A stretch of DNA of 64,000 bases from positions 36,545,851 to 36,609,850 of the forward strand of contig NC_079877.1 of assembly GCF_029227915.1 (NCBI RefSeq), given 5' to 3'. Under the pieces are notes generated by a model. The model was not told the origin of the DNA, made no database searches, and was given only the letters and a program-made list of their open reading frames with translations. This stretch comes from Hydractinia symbiolongicarpus (taxonomy: Eukaryota; Cnidaria; Hydrozoa; Anthoathecata; Hydractiniidae). The position numbers and the translations under genes were made by a program. How positions within the stretch are numbered: the stretch's first letter is position 1; each line of letters starts with the position of its first letter. Shown here piece by piece: positions 10,226 through 24,599 of the stretch.

Positions 10226-13200
10226 GAATTGGCGGGTTTTTGTTTGCCGGCGATTAAACTTTTTTTATTCAGCGTCTCATCAAAAATGAAAACATTTTTG
10301 AAAACTACAAGTCTCATGCGTTTTAGTGGTGAAAAGATAATTTAAAAAATCGTTCAGGAAATGAGTTTACTCCCTAGATACTTTCTTTGTATACTATTGG
10401 CTATACGGGCCGAGTCCGGGATTTACGGGAATTCGCGGGTTTTCGTTTGCCGGCGATTAAACTTCTTTTATTCAGCGTCTCATCAAGAATGAAAACATTT
10501 TTGAAAACTACAGGTCTCATGCGTTTTAGTGGTGAAAAGATAATTTAAAAAAACGTTCTGGAAATGAGTTTACTCGCAGGGTACTTTCTTTGTATACTTT
10601 CGACTATACGGGTCGAGACCGGGATTTACGGGAAATCGCGGGTTTTCGTTTGCCGGCGATTAAACTTCTTTTATTCAGCGTCTCATCAAAAATGAAAACA
10701 TTTTTGAAAACTACAAGTCTCATACGCTTTAGTGGTGAAAAAATAATTTAAAAAATCGTTCAGGAAATGAGTTTACTCCCTGGGTATTTTCTTTGTATAC
10801 TTTTGACTATACGGGCCGTGTTCCGGTTTTATGGGAATTCGCGGGTTTTCGTTTGCCAGCGATTAAACTTCTTTTATTCAGCGTCTCATCAAAAATGAAA
10901 ACGTTTTTGAAAACTACAAGTCTCATGCGTTTTAGTGGTGAAAAAATAATTTAAAAAATCGTTCGGGAAATGAGTTTACTCACAGGGTACTTTCTTTGTA
11001 TACATTCAACTATACGGGCCGAGTCCGGGATTTACGGGAAATCGCGGGTTTTCGTTTGCCGGCGATTAAACTTCTTTTATTCAGCGTCTCATCAAAAATG
11101 AAAACATTTTTGAAAACTACAAGTCTCATACGCTTTAGTGGTGAAAAAATAATTTAAAAAATCGTTCGGGAAATGAGTTTACTCCCTGGGTATTTTCTTT
11201 GTATACTTTTGACTATACGGGCCGAGTCCCGGATTTACGGGAATTCGCGGGTTTTCGTTTGCCAGCGATTAAACTTCTTTTATTCAGCGTCTCATCAAAA
11301 ATGAAAACATTTTTGAAAACTACAAGTCTCATGCGTTTTAGTGGTGAAAAAATAATTTAAAAAATCGTTCGGGAAATGAGTTTACTCACAGGGTACTTTC
11401 TTTGTATACATTCGACTATACGGGCCGAGTCCGGGATTTACGGGAATTCGCGGGTTTTTGTTTGCCGGCGATTAAACTTCTTTTATTCAGCGTCTCATCA
11501 AAAATGAAAACATTTTTGAAAACTACAAGTCTCATGCGTTTTAGTGGTGAAAAGATAATTTAAAAAATCGTTCTTCAAATGAGTTAACTCACAGGGTACT
11601 TTCTTTGTATATACTCGACTATACGGGCCAAGCACGGGATTTACGGGAATTCTCGGGTTTTTGTTTGCCGGCGATTAAACTTCTTTTATTCAGCGTCTCA
11701 TCAAAAATGAAAACATTTTTGAAAACTACAAGTCTCATGCGTTTTAGTGGTGAAAAGATAATTTAAAAAATCGTTCTTGAAATGAGTTTACTCACAGGGT
11801 ACTTTCTTTGTATATACTCGACTATACGGGCCAAGCACGGGATTTACGGGAAATCTCGGGTTTTCGTTTGCCGGCGATTAAACTTCTTTTATTCAGCGTC
11901 TCATCAAAAATGAAAACATTTTTGAAAACTACAAGTCTCATGCGTTTTAGTGGTGAAAAAATAATTTAAAAAATCGTTCGGGAAATGAGTTTACTCCCTG
12001 GGTATTTTCTTTGTATACTTTTGACTAAACGGGCCGAGTCCCGGATTTACGGGAATTGCGGATTTTCGTTTGCCAGCGATTAAACTTCTTTTATTCAGCG
12101 TCTCATCAAAAATGAAAACATTTTTGAAAACTACAAGTCTCATGCGTTTTAGTGGTGAAAAAATAATTTAAAAAATCGTTCGGGAAATGAGTTTACTCAC
12201 AGGGTACTTTCTTTGTATACATTCGACTATACGGGCCGAGTCCGAGATTTACGGGAATTCGCGGGTTTTTGTTTGCCGGCGATTAAACTTCTTTTATTCA
12301 GCGTCTCATCAAAAATGAAAACATTTTTGAAAACTACAAGTCTCATGCGTTTTAGTGGTGAAAAGATAATTTAAAAAATCGTTCGGGAAATGAGTTTACT
12401 CACAGGGTACTTTCTTTGTATACATTCGACTATACGGGCCGAGTCCGGGATTTACGGGAATTCGCGGGTTTTTGTTTGCCGGCGATTAAACTTCTTTTAT
12501 TCAGCGTCTCATCAAAAATGAAAACATTTTTGAAAACTACAAGTCTCATGCGTTTTAGTGGTGAAAATATAATTTAAAAAATCGTTCTTCAAATGAGTTA
12601 ACTCACAGGGTACTTTCTTTGTATATACTCGACTATACGGGCCAAGCACGGGATTTACGGGAATTCTCGGGTTTTTGTTTAACGGCGATTAAACTTCTTT
12701 TATTCAGCGTCTCATCAAAAATGAAAACATTTTTGAAAACTACAAGTCTCATGCGTTTTAGTGGTGAAAAGATAATTTAAAAAATCGTTCTTGAAATGAG
12801 TTTACTCACAGGGTACTTTCTTTGTATATACTCGACTATACGGGCCAAGCACGGGATTTACAGGAAATCTCGGGTTTTCGTTTGCCGGCGATTAAACTTC
12901 TTTTATTCAGCGTCTCATCAAAAATGAAAACATTTTTGAAAACTACAAGTCTCATGCGTTTTAGTGGTGAAAAAATAATTTAAAAAATCGTTCGGGAAAT
13001 GAGTTTACTCCCTGGGTATTTTCTTTGTATACTTTTGACTAAACGGGCCGAGTCCCGGATTTACGGGAATTGCGGATTTTCGTTTGCCAGCGATTAAACT
13101 TCTTTTATTCAGCGTCTCATCAAAAATGAAAACATTTTTGAAAACTACAAGTCTCATGCGTTTTAGTGGTGAAAAAATAATTTAAAAAATCGTTCGGGAA

Positions 13201-15290
13201 ATGAGTTTACTCACAGGGTACTTTCTTTGTATACATTCGACTATACGGGCCGAGTCCGGGATTTACGGGAATTCGCGGGTTTTTGTTTGCCGGCGATTAA
13301 ACTTCTTTTATTCAGCGTCTCATCAAAAATGAAAACATTTTTGAAAACTACAAGTCTCATGCGTTTTAGTGGTGAAAAGATAATTTAAAAAATCGTTCTT
13401 CAAATGAGTTAACTCACAGGGTACTTTCTTTGTATATACTCGACTATACGGGCCAAGCACGGGATTTACGGGAATTCTCGGGTTTTTGTTTGCCGGCGAT
13501 TAAACTTCTTTTATTCAGCGTCTCATCAAAAATGAAAACATTTTTGAAAACTACAAGTCTCATGCGTTTTAGTGGTGAAAAGATAATTTAAAAAATCGTT
13601 CTTGAAATGAGTTTACTCACAGGGTACTTTCTTTGTATATACTCGACTATACGGGCCAAGCACGGGATTTACGGGAAATCTCGGGTTTTCGTTTGCCGGC
13701 GATTAAACTTCTTTTATTCAGCGTCTCATCAAAAATGAAAACATTTTTGAAAACTACAAGTCTCATGCGTTTTAGTGGTGAAAAAATAATTTAAAAAATC
13801 GTTCGGGAAATGAGTTTACTCCCTGGGTATTTTCTTTGTATACTTTTGACTAAACGGGCCGAGTCCCGGATTTACGGGAATTGCGGATTTTCGTTTGCCA
13901 GCGATTAAACTTCTTTTATTCAGCGTCTCATCAAAAATGAAAACATTTTTGAAAACTACAAGTCTCATGCGTTTTAGTGGTGAAAAAATAATTTAAAAAA
14001 TCGTTCGGGAAATGAGTTTACTCACAGGGTACTTTCTTTGTATACATTCGACTATACGGGCCGAGTCCGAGATTTACGGGAATTCGCGGGTTTTTGTTTG
14101 CCGGCGATTAAACTTCTTTTATTCAGCGTCTCATCAAAAATGAAAACATTTTTGAAAACTACAAGTCTCATGCGTTTTAGTGGTGAAAAGATAATTTAAA
14201 AAATCGTTCGGGAAATGAGTTTACTCACAGGGTACTTTCTTTGTATACATTCGACTATACGGGCCGAGTCCGGGATTTACGGGAATTCGCGGGTTTTTGT
14301 TTGCCGGCGATTAAACTTCTTTTATTCAGCGTCTCATCAAAAATGAAAACATTTTTGAAAACTACAAGTCTCATGCGTTTTAGTGGTGAAAATATAATTT
14401 AAAAAATCGTTCTTCAAATGAGTTAACTCACAGGGTACTTTCTTTGTATATACTCGACTATACGGGCCAAGCACGGGATTTACGGGAATTCTCGGGTTTT
14501 TGTTTAACGGCGATTAAACTTCTTTTATTCAGCGTCTCATCAAAAATGAAAACATTTTTGAAAACTACAAGTCTCATGCGTTTTAGTGGTGAAAAGATAA
14601 TTTAAAAAATCCTTCTTGAAATGAGTTTACTCACAGGGTACTTTCTTTGTATATACTCGACTATACGGGCCAAGCACGGGATTTACAGGAAATCTCGGGT
14701 TTTCGTTTGCCGGCGATTAAACTTCTTTTATTCAGCGTCTCATCAAAAATGAAAACATTTTTGAAAACTACAAGTCTCATGCGTTTTAGTGGTGAAAAAA
14801 TAATTTAAAAAATCGTTCGGGAAATGAGTTTACTCCCTGGGTATTTTCTTTGTATACTTTTGACTAAACGGGCCGAGTCCCGGATTTACGGGAATTGCGG
14901 ATTTTCGTTTGCCAGCGATTAAACTTCTTTTATTCAGCGTCTCATCAAAAATGAAAACATTTTTGAAAACTACAAGTCTCATGCGTTTTAGTGGTGAAAA
15001 AATAATTTAAAAAATCGTTCGGGAAATGAGTTTACTCACAGGGTACTTTCTTTGTATACATTCGACTATACGGGCCGAGTCCGGGATTTACGGGAATTGG
15101 CGGGTTTTTGTTTGCCGGCGATTAAACTTTTTTTATTCAGCGTCTCATCAAAAATGAAAACATTTTTGAAAACTACAAGTCTCATGCGTTTTAGTGGTGA
15201 AAAGATAATTTAAAAAATCGTTCAGGAAATGAGTTTACTCCCTAGATACTTTCTTCGTATACTATTGGCTATACGGGCCGAGTCCGGGAT
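10226..15290. repeat. Long-range pair of flanking monomers, 24 units apart
   Basis: A private combination occurs at about 10226-10400 and again at 15094-15270: gaattggcggg, then aactttttttattc, then ctccctagatac with gtatactattggc. The spacing is 4868 bp, 24 monomers. The segment between them contains the amplified 9-mer block. This looks like one ancestral neighbourhood whose copies now bracket a local expansion. Confidence 0.7.
11240..14889. repeat. 9-monomer higher-order repeat (1825 bp), built as 4+5
   Basis: The diagnostic opening gggaattgcgg appears at about 12051, 13065, 13876 and 14890, with spacings 1014, 811 and 1014 bp. Five-monomer and four-monomer segments therefore alternate. 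Features private to the five-monomer segment recur 1825 bp apart: tgtttaacggcg (12681 and 14506), gaaaatataatt, and gtccgagattt (12241 and 14066). The first four-monomer segment covers about 11240-12050. Two full 9-mers are present (11240-13064 and 13065-14889). Confidence 0.87.
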
Positions 15291-18200
15291 TTACCGGAAT
15301 TCGCGGGTTTTCGTTTGCCGGCGATTAAACTTCTTTTATTCAGCGTCTCATCAAAAATGAAAACATTTTTGAAAACTACAAGTCTCATGCGTTTTAGTGG
15401 TGAAAAAATAATTTAAAAAATCGTTCGGGAAATGAGTTTACTAACAGGGTACTTTCTTTGTATACATTCGACTATACGGGCCGAGTCCGGGATTTACGGG
15501 AAATCGCGGGTTTTCGTTTGCCGGCGATTAAACTTCTTTTATTCAGCGTCTCATCAAAAATGAAAACATTTTTAAAAACTACAAGTCTCATACGCTTTAG
15601 TGGTGAAAAAATAATTTAAAAAATCGTTCGGGAAATGAGTTTACTCCCTGGGTATTTTCTTTGTATACTTTTGACTATACGGGCCGAGTCCCGGATTTAC
15701 GGGAATTCGCGGGTTTTCGTTTGCCAGCGATTAAACTTCTTTTATTCAGCGTCTCATCAAAAATGAAAACATTTTTGAAAACTACAAGTCTCATGCGTTT
15801 TAGGCGTGAAAAGATAATTTAAAAAATCGTTCTTGAAATGAGTTTACTCACAAGGTACTTTCTTTGTATATACTCGACTATACGGGCCAAGCACGGGATT
15901 TACGGGAAATCGTGGGTTTTCGTTTGCCGGCGATTAAACTTCTTTTATTTAGCGTCTCATCAAAAATGAAAACATTTTTGAAAACTACAAGTCTCATGCG
16001 TTTTAGTGGTGAAAAAATAGTTTAAAAAATCGTTCGGGAAATGAGTTTACTCACAGGGTCCTTTCTTTGTATACATTCGACTATACGGGCCGAGTCCGGG
16101 ATTTACGGGAATTCGCGGGTTTTTGTTTGCCGGCGATTAAACTTCTTTTATTCAGCGTCTTATCAAAAATGAAAACATTTTCGAAAACTACAAGTCTCAT
16201 GCGTTTTAGTGGTGAAAAGATAATTTAAAAAATCGTTCTTCAAATGAGTTAACTCACAGGGTACTTTCTTTGTATATACTCGACTATACGGGCCAAGCAC
16301 GGGATTTACGGGAATTCTCGGGTTTTTGTTTGCCGGCGATTAAACTTCTTTTATTCAGCGTCTCATCAAAAATGAAAACATTTTTGAAAACTACAAGTCT
16401 CATGCGTTTTAGTGAAGAAAAGATAATTTAAAAAATCGTTCTTGAAATGAGTTTACTCACAGGGTACTTTCTTTGTATATACTCGACTATACGGGCCAAG
16501 CACGGGATTTACGGGAAATCTCGGGTTTTCGTTTGCCGGCGATTAAACTTCTTTTATTCAGCGTCTCATCAAAAATGAAAACATTTTTGAAAACTACAAG
16601 TCTCATGCGTTTTAGTGGTGAAAAAATAATTTAAAAAATCGTTCGGGAAATGAGTTTACTCCCTGGGTATTTTCTTTGTATACTTTTGACTAAACGGGCC
16701 GAGTCCCAAATTTACGGGAATCGCGGATTTTTGTTTGCCAGCGATTAAACTTCTTTTATTCAGCGTCTCATCAAAAATGAAAACATTTTTGAAAACTACA
16801 AGTCTCATGCGTTTTAGTGGTGAAAAAATAATTTAAAAAATCGTTCGGGAAATGAGTTTACTCCCTGGGTACTTTCTTTGTATACATTCGACTATACGGG
16901 CCGAGTCCGGGATTTACGGGAATTCGCGGGTTTTTGTTTGCCGGCGATTAAACGTCTTTTATTCAGCGTCTCATCAAAAATGAAAACGTTTTTGAAAAAA
17001 ACAAGTCTCATGCGTTTTAGTGGTGAAAAGATAATTTAAAAAATTCTTCTGGAAATGAGTTTACTCACAGGGTACTTTCTTTGTATACTTTCGACTATAC
17101 GGGCCGAGTCCGGGATTTACGGGAATTCGCGGGTTTTTGTTTGCCGGCGATTAAACTTTTTTTATTCAGCGTCTCATCAAAAATGAAAACATTTTTGAAA
17201 ACTACAAGTCTCATGCGTTTTAGTGGTGAAAAGATAATTTAAAAAATCGTTCTTGAAATGAGTTTACTCACAGGGTACTTTCTTTGTATATACTCGACTA
17301 TACGGGCCAAGCACGGGATTTACGGGAATTCGCGGGTTTTTGTTTGCCGGCGATTAAACTTCTTTTATTCAGCGTCTCATCAAAAATGAAAACATTTTTG
17401 AAAACTACAAGTCTCATGCGTTTTAGTGGTGAAAAGATAATTTAAAAAATCGTTCTTGAAATGAGTTTACTCACAGGGTACTTTCTTTGTTTATACTCGA
17501 CTATACGGGACAAGCACGGGATTTACGGGAAATCGCGGGTTTTCGTTTGCCGGCGATTAAACTTCTTTTATTCAGCGTCTCATCAAAAATGAAAACATTC
17601 CTGAAAACTACAAGTCTTATGCGTTTTAGTGGTGAAAAGATAATTTAAAAAATCGTTCTGGAAATGAGTTTACTTCCTGGCTATTTTCTTTGTATACTTT
17701 TGACTATACGGGCCGAGTCCGGGATTTACGGGAATTCGCGGGTTTTCGTTTGCCGGCGGTTAAATTTCTTTTATTCAGCGTCTCATCAAAAATGAAAACA
17801 TTTTTGAAAACTACAAGTCTCATGCGTTTTAGTGGTCAAAAGATAATTTAAAAAATCGTTCTGGAAATGAGTTTACTCGCAGGGTACTTTCTTTGTATAC
17901 TTTCGACTATACGGGCCGAGTCCGGGATTTACGGGAAATCGCGGGTTTTCGTTTGCCGGCGATTAAACTTCTTTTATTAAGCGTCTCATCAAAAATGGAA
18001 ACATTTTTAAAAACTACAAGTCTCATGCGTTTTAGTGGTGAAAAAATAATTTAAAAAATCGTTCGGGAAATGAGTTTACTCCCTGGGTATTTTCTTTGTA
18101 TACTTTTGACTATACGGGCCGAGTCCGGGATTCACGGGAATTCGCAGTTTTCGTTTGCCGGCGATTAAACTTCTTTTATTCAGCGTCTCATCAAAAATGA

Positions 18201-19469
18201 AAACATTTTTGAAAACTACAAGTCTCGTGCGTTTTAGTGGTGAAAAGATAATTTAAAAAATCGTTCTGGAAATGAGTTTACTCGCAGGGTACTTTCTTTG
18301 TATACTATTGACTATACGGGCCGAGTCCGGGATTTACGGAAAATCGCGGGTTTTCGTTTGCCGGCGATTAAACTTCTTTTATTCAGCGTCTCATCAAAAA
18401 TGAAAACATTTTTTAAAAACTATAAGTCTCATACGTTTTAGTGGTGAAAAAATAATTTAAAAAATCTTTCGGGAAATGAATTTACTCCCTGGGTATTTTC
18501 TTTGTATACTTTTGACTATACGGGCCGAGTCCCAGATTTACGGGAATTCGCGGGTTTTCGTTTGCCAGCGATTAAACTTCTTTTATTCAGCGTCTCATCA
18601 AAAATGAAAACATTTTTGAAAACTACAAGTCTCATGCGTTTTAGTGGTGGAAAGATAATTTAAAAAATCGTTCTTGAAATGAGTTTACTCACAGGGTACT
18701 TTCTTTGTATATACTCGACTATACGGGCCAAGCACGGGATTTACGGGAAATCGCGGGTTTTCGTTTGCCGGCGATTAAACTTCTTTTATTCAGCGTCTCA
18801 TCAAAAATGAAAACATTTTTGAAAACTACAAGTCTCATGCGTTTTTGTGATGAAAAAATAATTTAAAAAATCGTTCGGGAAATGAGTTTACTCCCTGGGT
18901 ATTTTCTTTGTATACTTTTGACTATACGGGCCGAGTCCGGGATTTACGGGAATTCGCGGGTTTTTGTTTGCCGGCGATTAAACTTCTTTTATTCAGCGTC
19001 TCATCAAAAATGAAAACATTTTTGAAAACTACAAGTTTTATGCGTTTTAGTGGTGAAAAGATAATTAAAAAAATTGTTCTGGAAATGAGTTTACTCACAG
19101 GGTACTTTCTTTGTATATACTCCACTATACGGGCCAAGCACGGGATTTACGGGAAATCGCGGGTTTTCGTTTGCCGGCGATTAAACTTCTTTTATTCAGC
19201 GTCTCATCAAAAATGAAAACATTTTTGAAAACTACAAGTCTCATGCGTTTTAGTGGTGAAAAAATAATTTAAAAAATCGTTCGGGAAATGAGTTTACTCA
19301 CAGGATACTTTCTTTGTATATACTCGACTATACGGGCCAAGCACGGGATTTACGGGAAATCACGGGTTTTCGTTTGCCAGCGATTAAACTTCTTTCATTA
19401 AGCGTTTCATCAAAAATGAAAACATTTTTGAAATTTACAAGTCTCATGCGTTTTAGTGGTGAAAAGATA

Positions 19470-21720
19470 ATTTGAAAAATCGTTCTGGAAATGAGTTTAC
19501 TCGCAGGGTACTTTCTTTGTATACTTTTGACTATACGGGCCGAGTCCAGGATTTACGGAAAATCGCGGGTTTTCGTTTGCCGGCGATTAAACTTCTTTTA
19601 TTCAGCGTCTCATCAAAAATGAAAACATTTTTTAAAAACTATAAGTCTCATACGTTTTAGTGGTGAAAAAATAATTTAAAAAATCGTTCGGGAAATGAGT
19701 TTACTCCCTGGGTATTTTCTTTCTATACTTTCGACTATACGGGCCGAGTCCCGGATTTACGGGAATTCGCGGGTTTTCGTTTGCCAGCGATTAAACTTCT
19801 TTTATTCAGCGTCTCATCAAAAATGAAAACATTTTTGAAAACTACAAGTCTCATGCGTTTTAGTGGTGAAAAGATAATTTAAAAAATCGTTCTTGAAATG
19901 AGTTTACTCACAGGGTACTTTCTTTGTATATACTCGACTATACGGGCCAAGCACGGGATTTACGGGAAATCGCGGGTTTTCGTTTGCCGGCGATTAAACT
20001 TCTTTTATTCAGCGTCTCATCAAAAATGAAAACATTTTTGAAAACTACAAGTCTCATGCGTTTTTGTGGTGAAAAAATAATTTAAAAAATCGTTCGGGAA
20101 ATGAGTTTACTCCGTGGGTATTTTCTTTGTATACTTTTGACTATACGGGCCGAGTCCGGGATTTACGGGAATTCGCGGGTTTTTGTTTGCCGGCGATTAA
20201 ACTTCTTTTATTCAGCGTCTCATCAAAAATGAAAACATTCCTGAAAACTACAAGTCTTATGCGTTTTAGTGGTGAAAAGATAATTTAAAAAATCGTTCTG
20301 GAAATGAGTTTACTCCCTGGGTATTTTCTTTGTATACTTTTGACTATACGGGCCGAGTCCGGGATTTACTGGAAATTGCGGGTTTTCGTTTACCGGCGAT
20401 TAAACTTCTTTTATTCAGCGTCTCATCAAAAATGAAAACATTTTTGAAAACTACAAATCTCATATGTTTTAGTGGTGAAAAAATAATTTAAAAAATCGTT
20501 CGGGAAATGAGTTTACTCACAGGGTACTTTCTTTGTATATAATCGACTATACGGGCCAAGCACGGGATTTACGGGAATTCGCGGGTTTTTGTTTGCCGGC
20601 GATTAAACTTCTTTTATTCAGCGTCTCATCAAAAATGAAAACATTTTTGAAAACTACAAGTCTCATGCGTTTTAGTGGTGAAAAAAAAATTTAAAAAATC
20701 GTTCGGAAATGAGTTTACTCCCTGGGTACTTTCTTTGTATACTTTTAACTATACGGGCCGAGTCCGGGATTTACGTGATATCGCGGGTTTTCGTTTGCCG
20801 GCGATTAAACATCTTTTATTCAGCGTCTCATCAAAAATGAAAACATTTTTGAAATTTTCAAGTCTCATGCGTTTTAGTGGTGAAAAGATAATTTAAAAAT
20901 TCGTTCTGGAAATGAGTTTAATCCCTGGGCATTTTCTTTGTATACTTTTGACTATACGGGCCGAGTCCGGGATTTACGGGAATTTGCGGGTTTTCGTTTG
21001 CCGGCGATTAAACTTCTTTTATTCAGCGTCTCATCAAAAATGAAAACATTTTTGAAAACTACAAGTCTCGTGCGTTTTAGTGGTGAAAAGATAATTTGAA
21101 AAATCGTTCTGGAAATGAGTTTACTCGCAGGGTACTTTCTTTGTATACTTTTGACTATACGGGCCGAGTCCGGGATTTACGGAAAATCGCGGGTTTTCGT
21201 TTGCCGGCGATTAAACTTCTTTTATTCAGCGTCTCATCAAAAATGAAAACATTTTTTGAAAACTATAAGTCTCATACGTTTTAGTGGTGAAAAAATAATT
21301 TAAAAAATCGTTCGGGAAATGAGTTTACTCCCTGGGTATTTTCTTTGTATACTTTTGACTATACGGGCCGAGTCCCGGATTTACGGGAATTCGCGGGTTT
21401 TCGTTTGCCAGCGATTAAACTTCTTTTATTCAGCGTCTCATCAAAAATGAAAACATTTTTGAAAACTACAAGTCTCATGCGTTTTAGTGGTGAAAAGATA
21501 ATTTAAAAAATCGTTCTTGAAATGAGTTTACTCACAGGGTACTTTCTTTGTATATACTCGACTATACGGGCCAAGCACGGGATTTACGGGAAATCGCGGG
21601 TTTTCGTTTGCCGGCGATTAAACTTCTTTTATTCAGCGTCTCATCAAAAATGAAAACATTTTTGAAAACTACAAGTCTCATGCGTTTTTGTGGTGAAAAA
21701 ATAATTTAAAAAATCGTTCT
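19470..21720. repeat. 8-monomer repeat (1624 bp), mosaic
   Basis: aatttgaaaaatcg with tcgcagggtac, followed by an extra-T monomer with aactataag and catacg, occurs near 19470-19660 and 21094-21280. A unit reading gcgtttttgtgg follows in both copies. The spacing is 1624 bp. The match stops near 20095/21719, after which the copies follow other relatives: catatg at 20461 and 21882 is 7 monomers apart, and gtgatatcg at 20778 and 22402 is 8 apart. Confidence 0.78.
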
Positions 21721-22802
21721 GGAAATAAGTTTACTCGCAGGGTACTTTCTTTGTATACTTTTGACTATACGGGCCGAGTCCGGGATTTACGGGAAATCGC
21801 GGGTTTTCGTTTACCGGCGATTAAACTTCTTTTATTCAGCGTCTCATCAAAAATGAAAACATTTTTGAAAACTACAAATCTCATATGTTTTAGTGGTGAA
21901 AAAATAATTTAAAAAATCGTTCGGGAAATGAGTTTACTCACAGGGTACTTTCTTTGTATATACTCGACTATACGGGCCAAGCACGGGATTTACGGGAATT
22001 CGCGGTTTTTTGTTTGCCGGCGATTAAACTTCTTTTATTCAGCGTCTCATCAAAAATGAAAACATTTTTGAAAACTACAAGTCTCATGCGTTTTAGTGGT
22101 GAAAACAAAATTTAAAAAATCGTTCGGGAAATGAGTTTACTCACAGGGTACTTTCTTTGTATACATTTGACTATACGGGCCAAACCCGGGATTTACGGGA
22201 AATCGCTGGTTTTCGTTTGCCGGCGATTAAACTTCTTTCATTAAGCGTCTCATCAAAAATGAAAATATTCCTGAAAACTACAAGTCTCATGCGTGTTAGT
22301 GGTGAAAAAATAATTTAAAAAATCGTTCGGAAATGAGTTTACTCCCTGGGTACTTTCTTTGTATACTTTTAACTATACGGGCCGAGTCCGGGATTTACGT
22401 GATATCGCGGGTTTTCGTTTGCCGGCGATTAAACATCTTTTATTCAGCGTCTCATCAAAAATGAAAACATTTTTAAAATTTACAAGTCACATGCGTTTTA
22501 GTGGTGAAAAGATAATTAAAAAATTCGTTTTGGAAATGAGTTTACTCCCTGGGCATATTCTTTGTATACTTTTGACTATACTGGCCGAGTTAGAGATTTA
22601 CGGGAATTCGCAGTTTTCGTTTGCCGGCGATTAAACTTCTTTTATTCAGCGTCTCATCAAAAATGAAAACATTTTTGAAAACTGCAAGTCTCGTGCGTTT
22701 TAGTGGTGAAAAGATAATTTAAAAAATCGTTCTGGAAATGAGTTTACTCGCAGGGTACTTTCTTTGTATACTTTTGACTATACAGGCCGAGTCCAGGATT
22801 TA

Positions 22803-22996
22803 CGGAAAATCGCGGGTTTTCGTTTGCCGGCGATAAAACTTCTTTTATTCAGCGTCTCATCAAAAATGAAAACAATTTTTGAAAACTACAAGTCTCATAC
22901 GTGTTAGTGGTGAAAAAATAATTTAAAAAATCGTTCGGGAAATGAGTTTACTCCCTGGGTATTTTCTTTGTATACTTTTGACTATACGGGCCGAGT
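22803..22996. repeat. Monomer lacking its last 10 bases at a deletion junction
   Basis: The unit opens cggaaaatcg and includes an extra T in its T run. It stops at gggccgagt, so the usual ccgggattta end is missing. The sequence then continues directly into unit position 76 of the next copy. Confidence 0.85.
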
Positions 22997-23124
22997 TTGA
23001 AAACTACAAGTCTTGTGCGTTTTAGTGGTGAAAAGATAATTTTAAAAATCGTTCTGGAAATGAGTTTACTCGCAGGGTACTTTCTTTGTATACTTTTGAC
23101 TATACGGGCCGAGTCCGGGATTTA
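22997..23124. repeat. Truncated 128-bp monomer (85-bp deletion with its neighbour)
   Basis: This copy begins at ttgaaaactacaag, unit position 76, straight after gggccgagt. Together with the shortened neighbour it accounts for an 85-bp loss (units 194-203 and 1-75), which includes the gccggc landmark and most of the dyad. The gtgatatcg landmark spacing across the junction, 1132 bp instead of a multiple of 203, confirms the loss. Unlike the 7.1 kb deletion it is not inside an obvious duplicated block. Confidence 0.88.
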
Positions 23125-24599
23125 CGGGAAATCGCGGGTTTTCGTTTACCGGCTATTAAACTTCTTTTATTCAGCGTCTCATCAAAAATGAAAACATTTT
23201 TGAAAACTACAAGTCTCATGCGTTTTAGTGGTGAAAAAAAAATTTAAAAAATCGTTCGGGAAATGAGTTTACTCACAGGGTACTTTCTTTGTATACATTT
23301 GACTATACGGGCCAAACCCGGGATTTACGGGAAATCGCTGGTTTTCGTTTGCCGGCGATTAAACTTCTTTCATTAAGCGTCTCATCAAAAATGAAAATAT
23401 TCCTGAAAACTACAAGTCTCATGCGTTTTAGTGGTGAAAAAATAATTTAAAAAATCGTTCGGAAATGAGTTTACTCCCTGGGTACTTTCTTTGTATACTT
23501 TTAACTATACGGGCCGAGTCCGGGATTTACGTGATATCGCGGGTTTTCGTTTGCCGGCGATTAAACATCTTTTATTCAGCGTCTCATCAAAAATGAAAAC
23601 ATTTTTAAAATTTACAAGTCTCATGCGTTTTAGTGGTGAAAAGATATTTTAAAAATTCGTTTTGGAAATGAGTTTACTCCCTGGGCATTTTCTTTGTATA
23701 CTTTTGACTATACTGGCCGAGTCCGAGATTTACGGGAATTCGCAGTTTTCGTTTGCCGGCGATTAAACTTCTTTTATTCAGCGTCTCATCAAAAATGAAA
23801 ACATTTTTGAAAACTACAAGTCTCGTGCGTTTTAGTGGTGAAAAGATAATTTAAAAAATCGTTCTAAAAATGAGTTTACTCGCAGGGTACTTTCTTTGTA
23901 TACTTTTGACTATACGGGCCGAGTCCAGGATTTACGGAAAATCGCGGGTTTTCGTTTGCCGGCGATAAAACTTCTTTTATTCAGCGTCTCATCAAAAATG
24001 AAAACAATTTTTGAAAACTACAAGTCTCATACGTTTTAGTGGTGAAAAAATAATTTAAAAAATCGTTCGGGAAATGAGTTTACTCCCTGGGTATTTTCTT
24101 TGTATACTTTTGACTATACGGGCCGAGTCCGGGATTTACGGGAAATCGCGGGTTTTCGTTTGCCGGCGATTAAACTTCTTTTATTCCGCGTCTCATCAAA
24201 AATGAAAACATTTTTAAAAACTACAAGTCTCATAGGTTTTAGTGGTGAAAAGATAATATAAAAAATCGTTCTGGAAAGGAGTTTACTCACAGGGTACTTT
24301 CTTTGTATATACTCGACTATACGAGCCAAGCACGGGATTTACGGGAAATCGCGGGTTTTCGTTTGCCGGCGATTAAACTTCTTTTATTCAGCGTCTCATC
24401 AAAAATGAAAACATTTTTGAAAACTACAAGTCTTGTGCGTTTTAGTGGTGAAAAGATAATTTAAAAAATCGTTCTGGAAATGAGTTTACTCGCAGGGTAC
24501 TTTCTTTGTATACTTTTGACTATACGGGCCGAGTCCGGGATTTACGGGAAATCGCGGGTTTTCGTTTACCGGCGATTAAACTTCTTTTATTCAGCGTCT

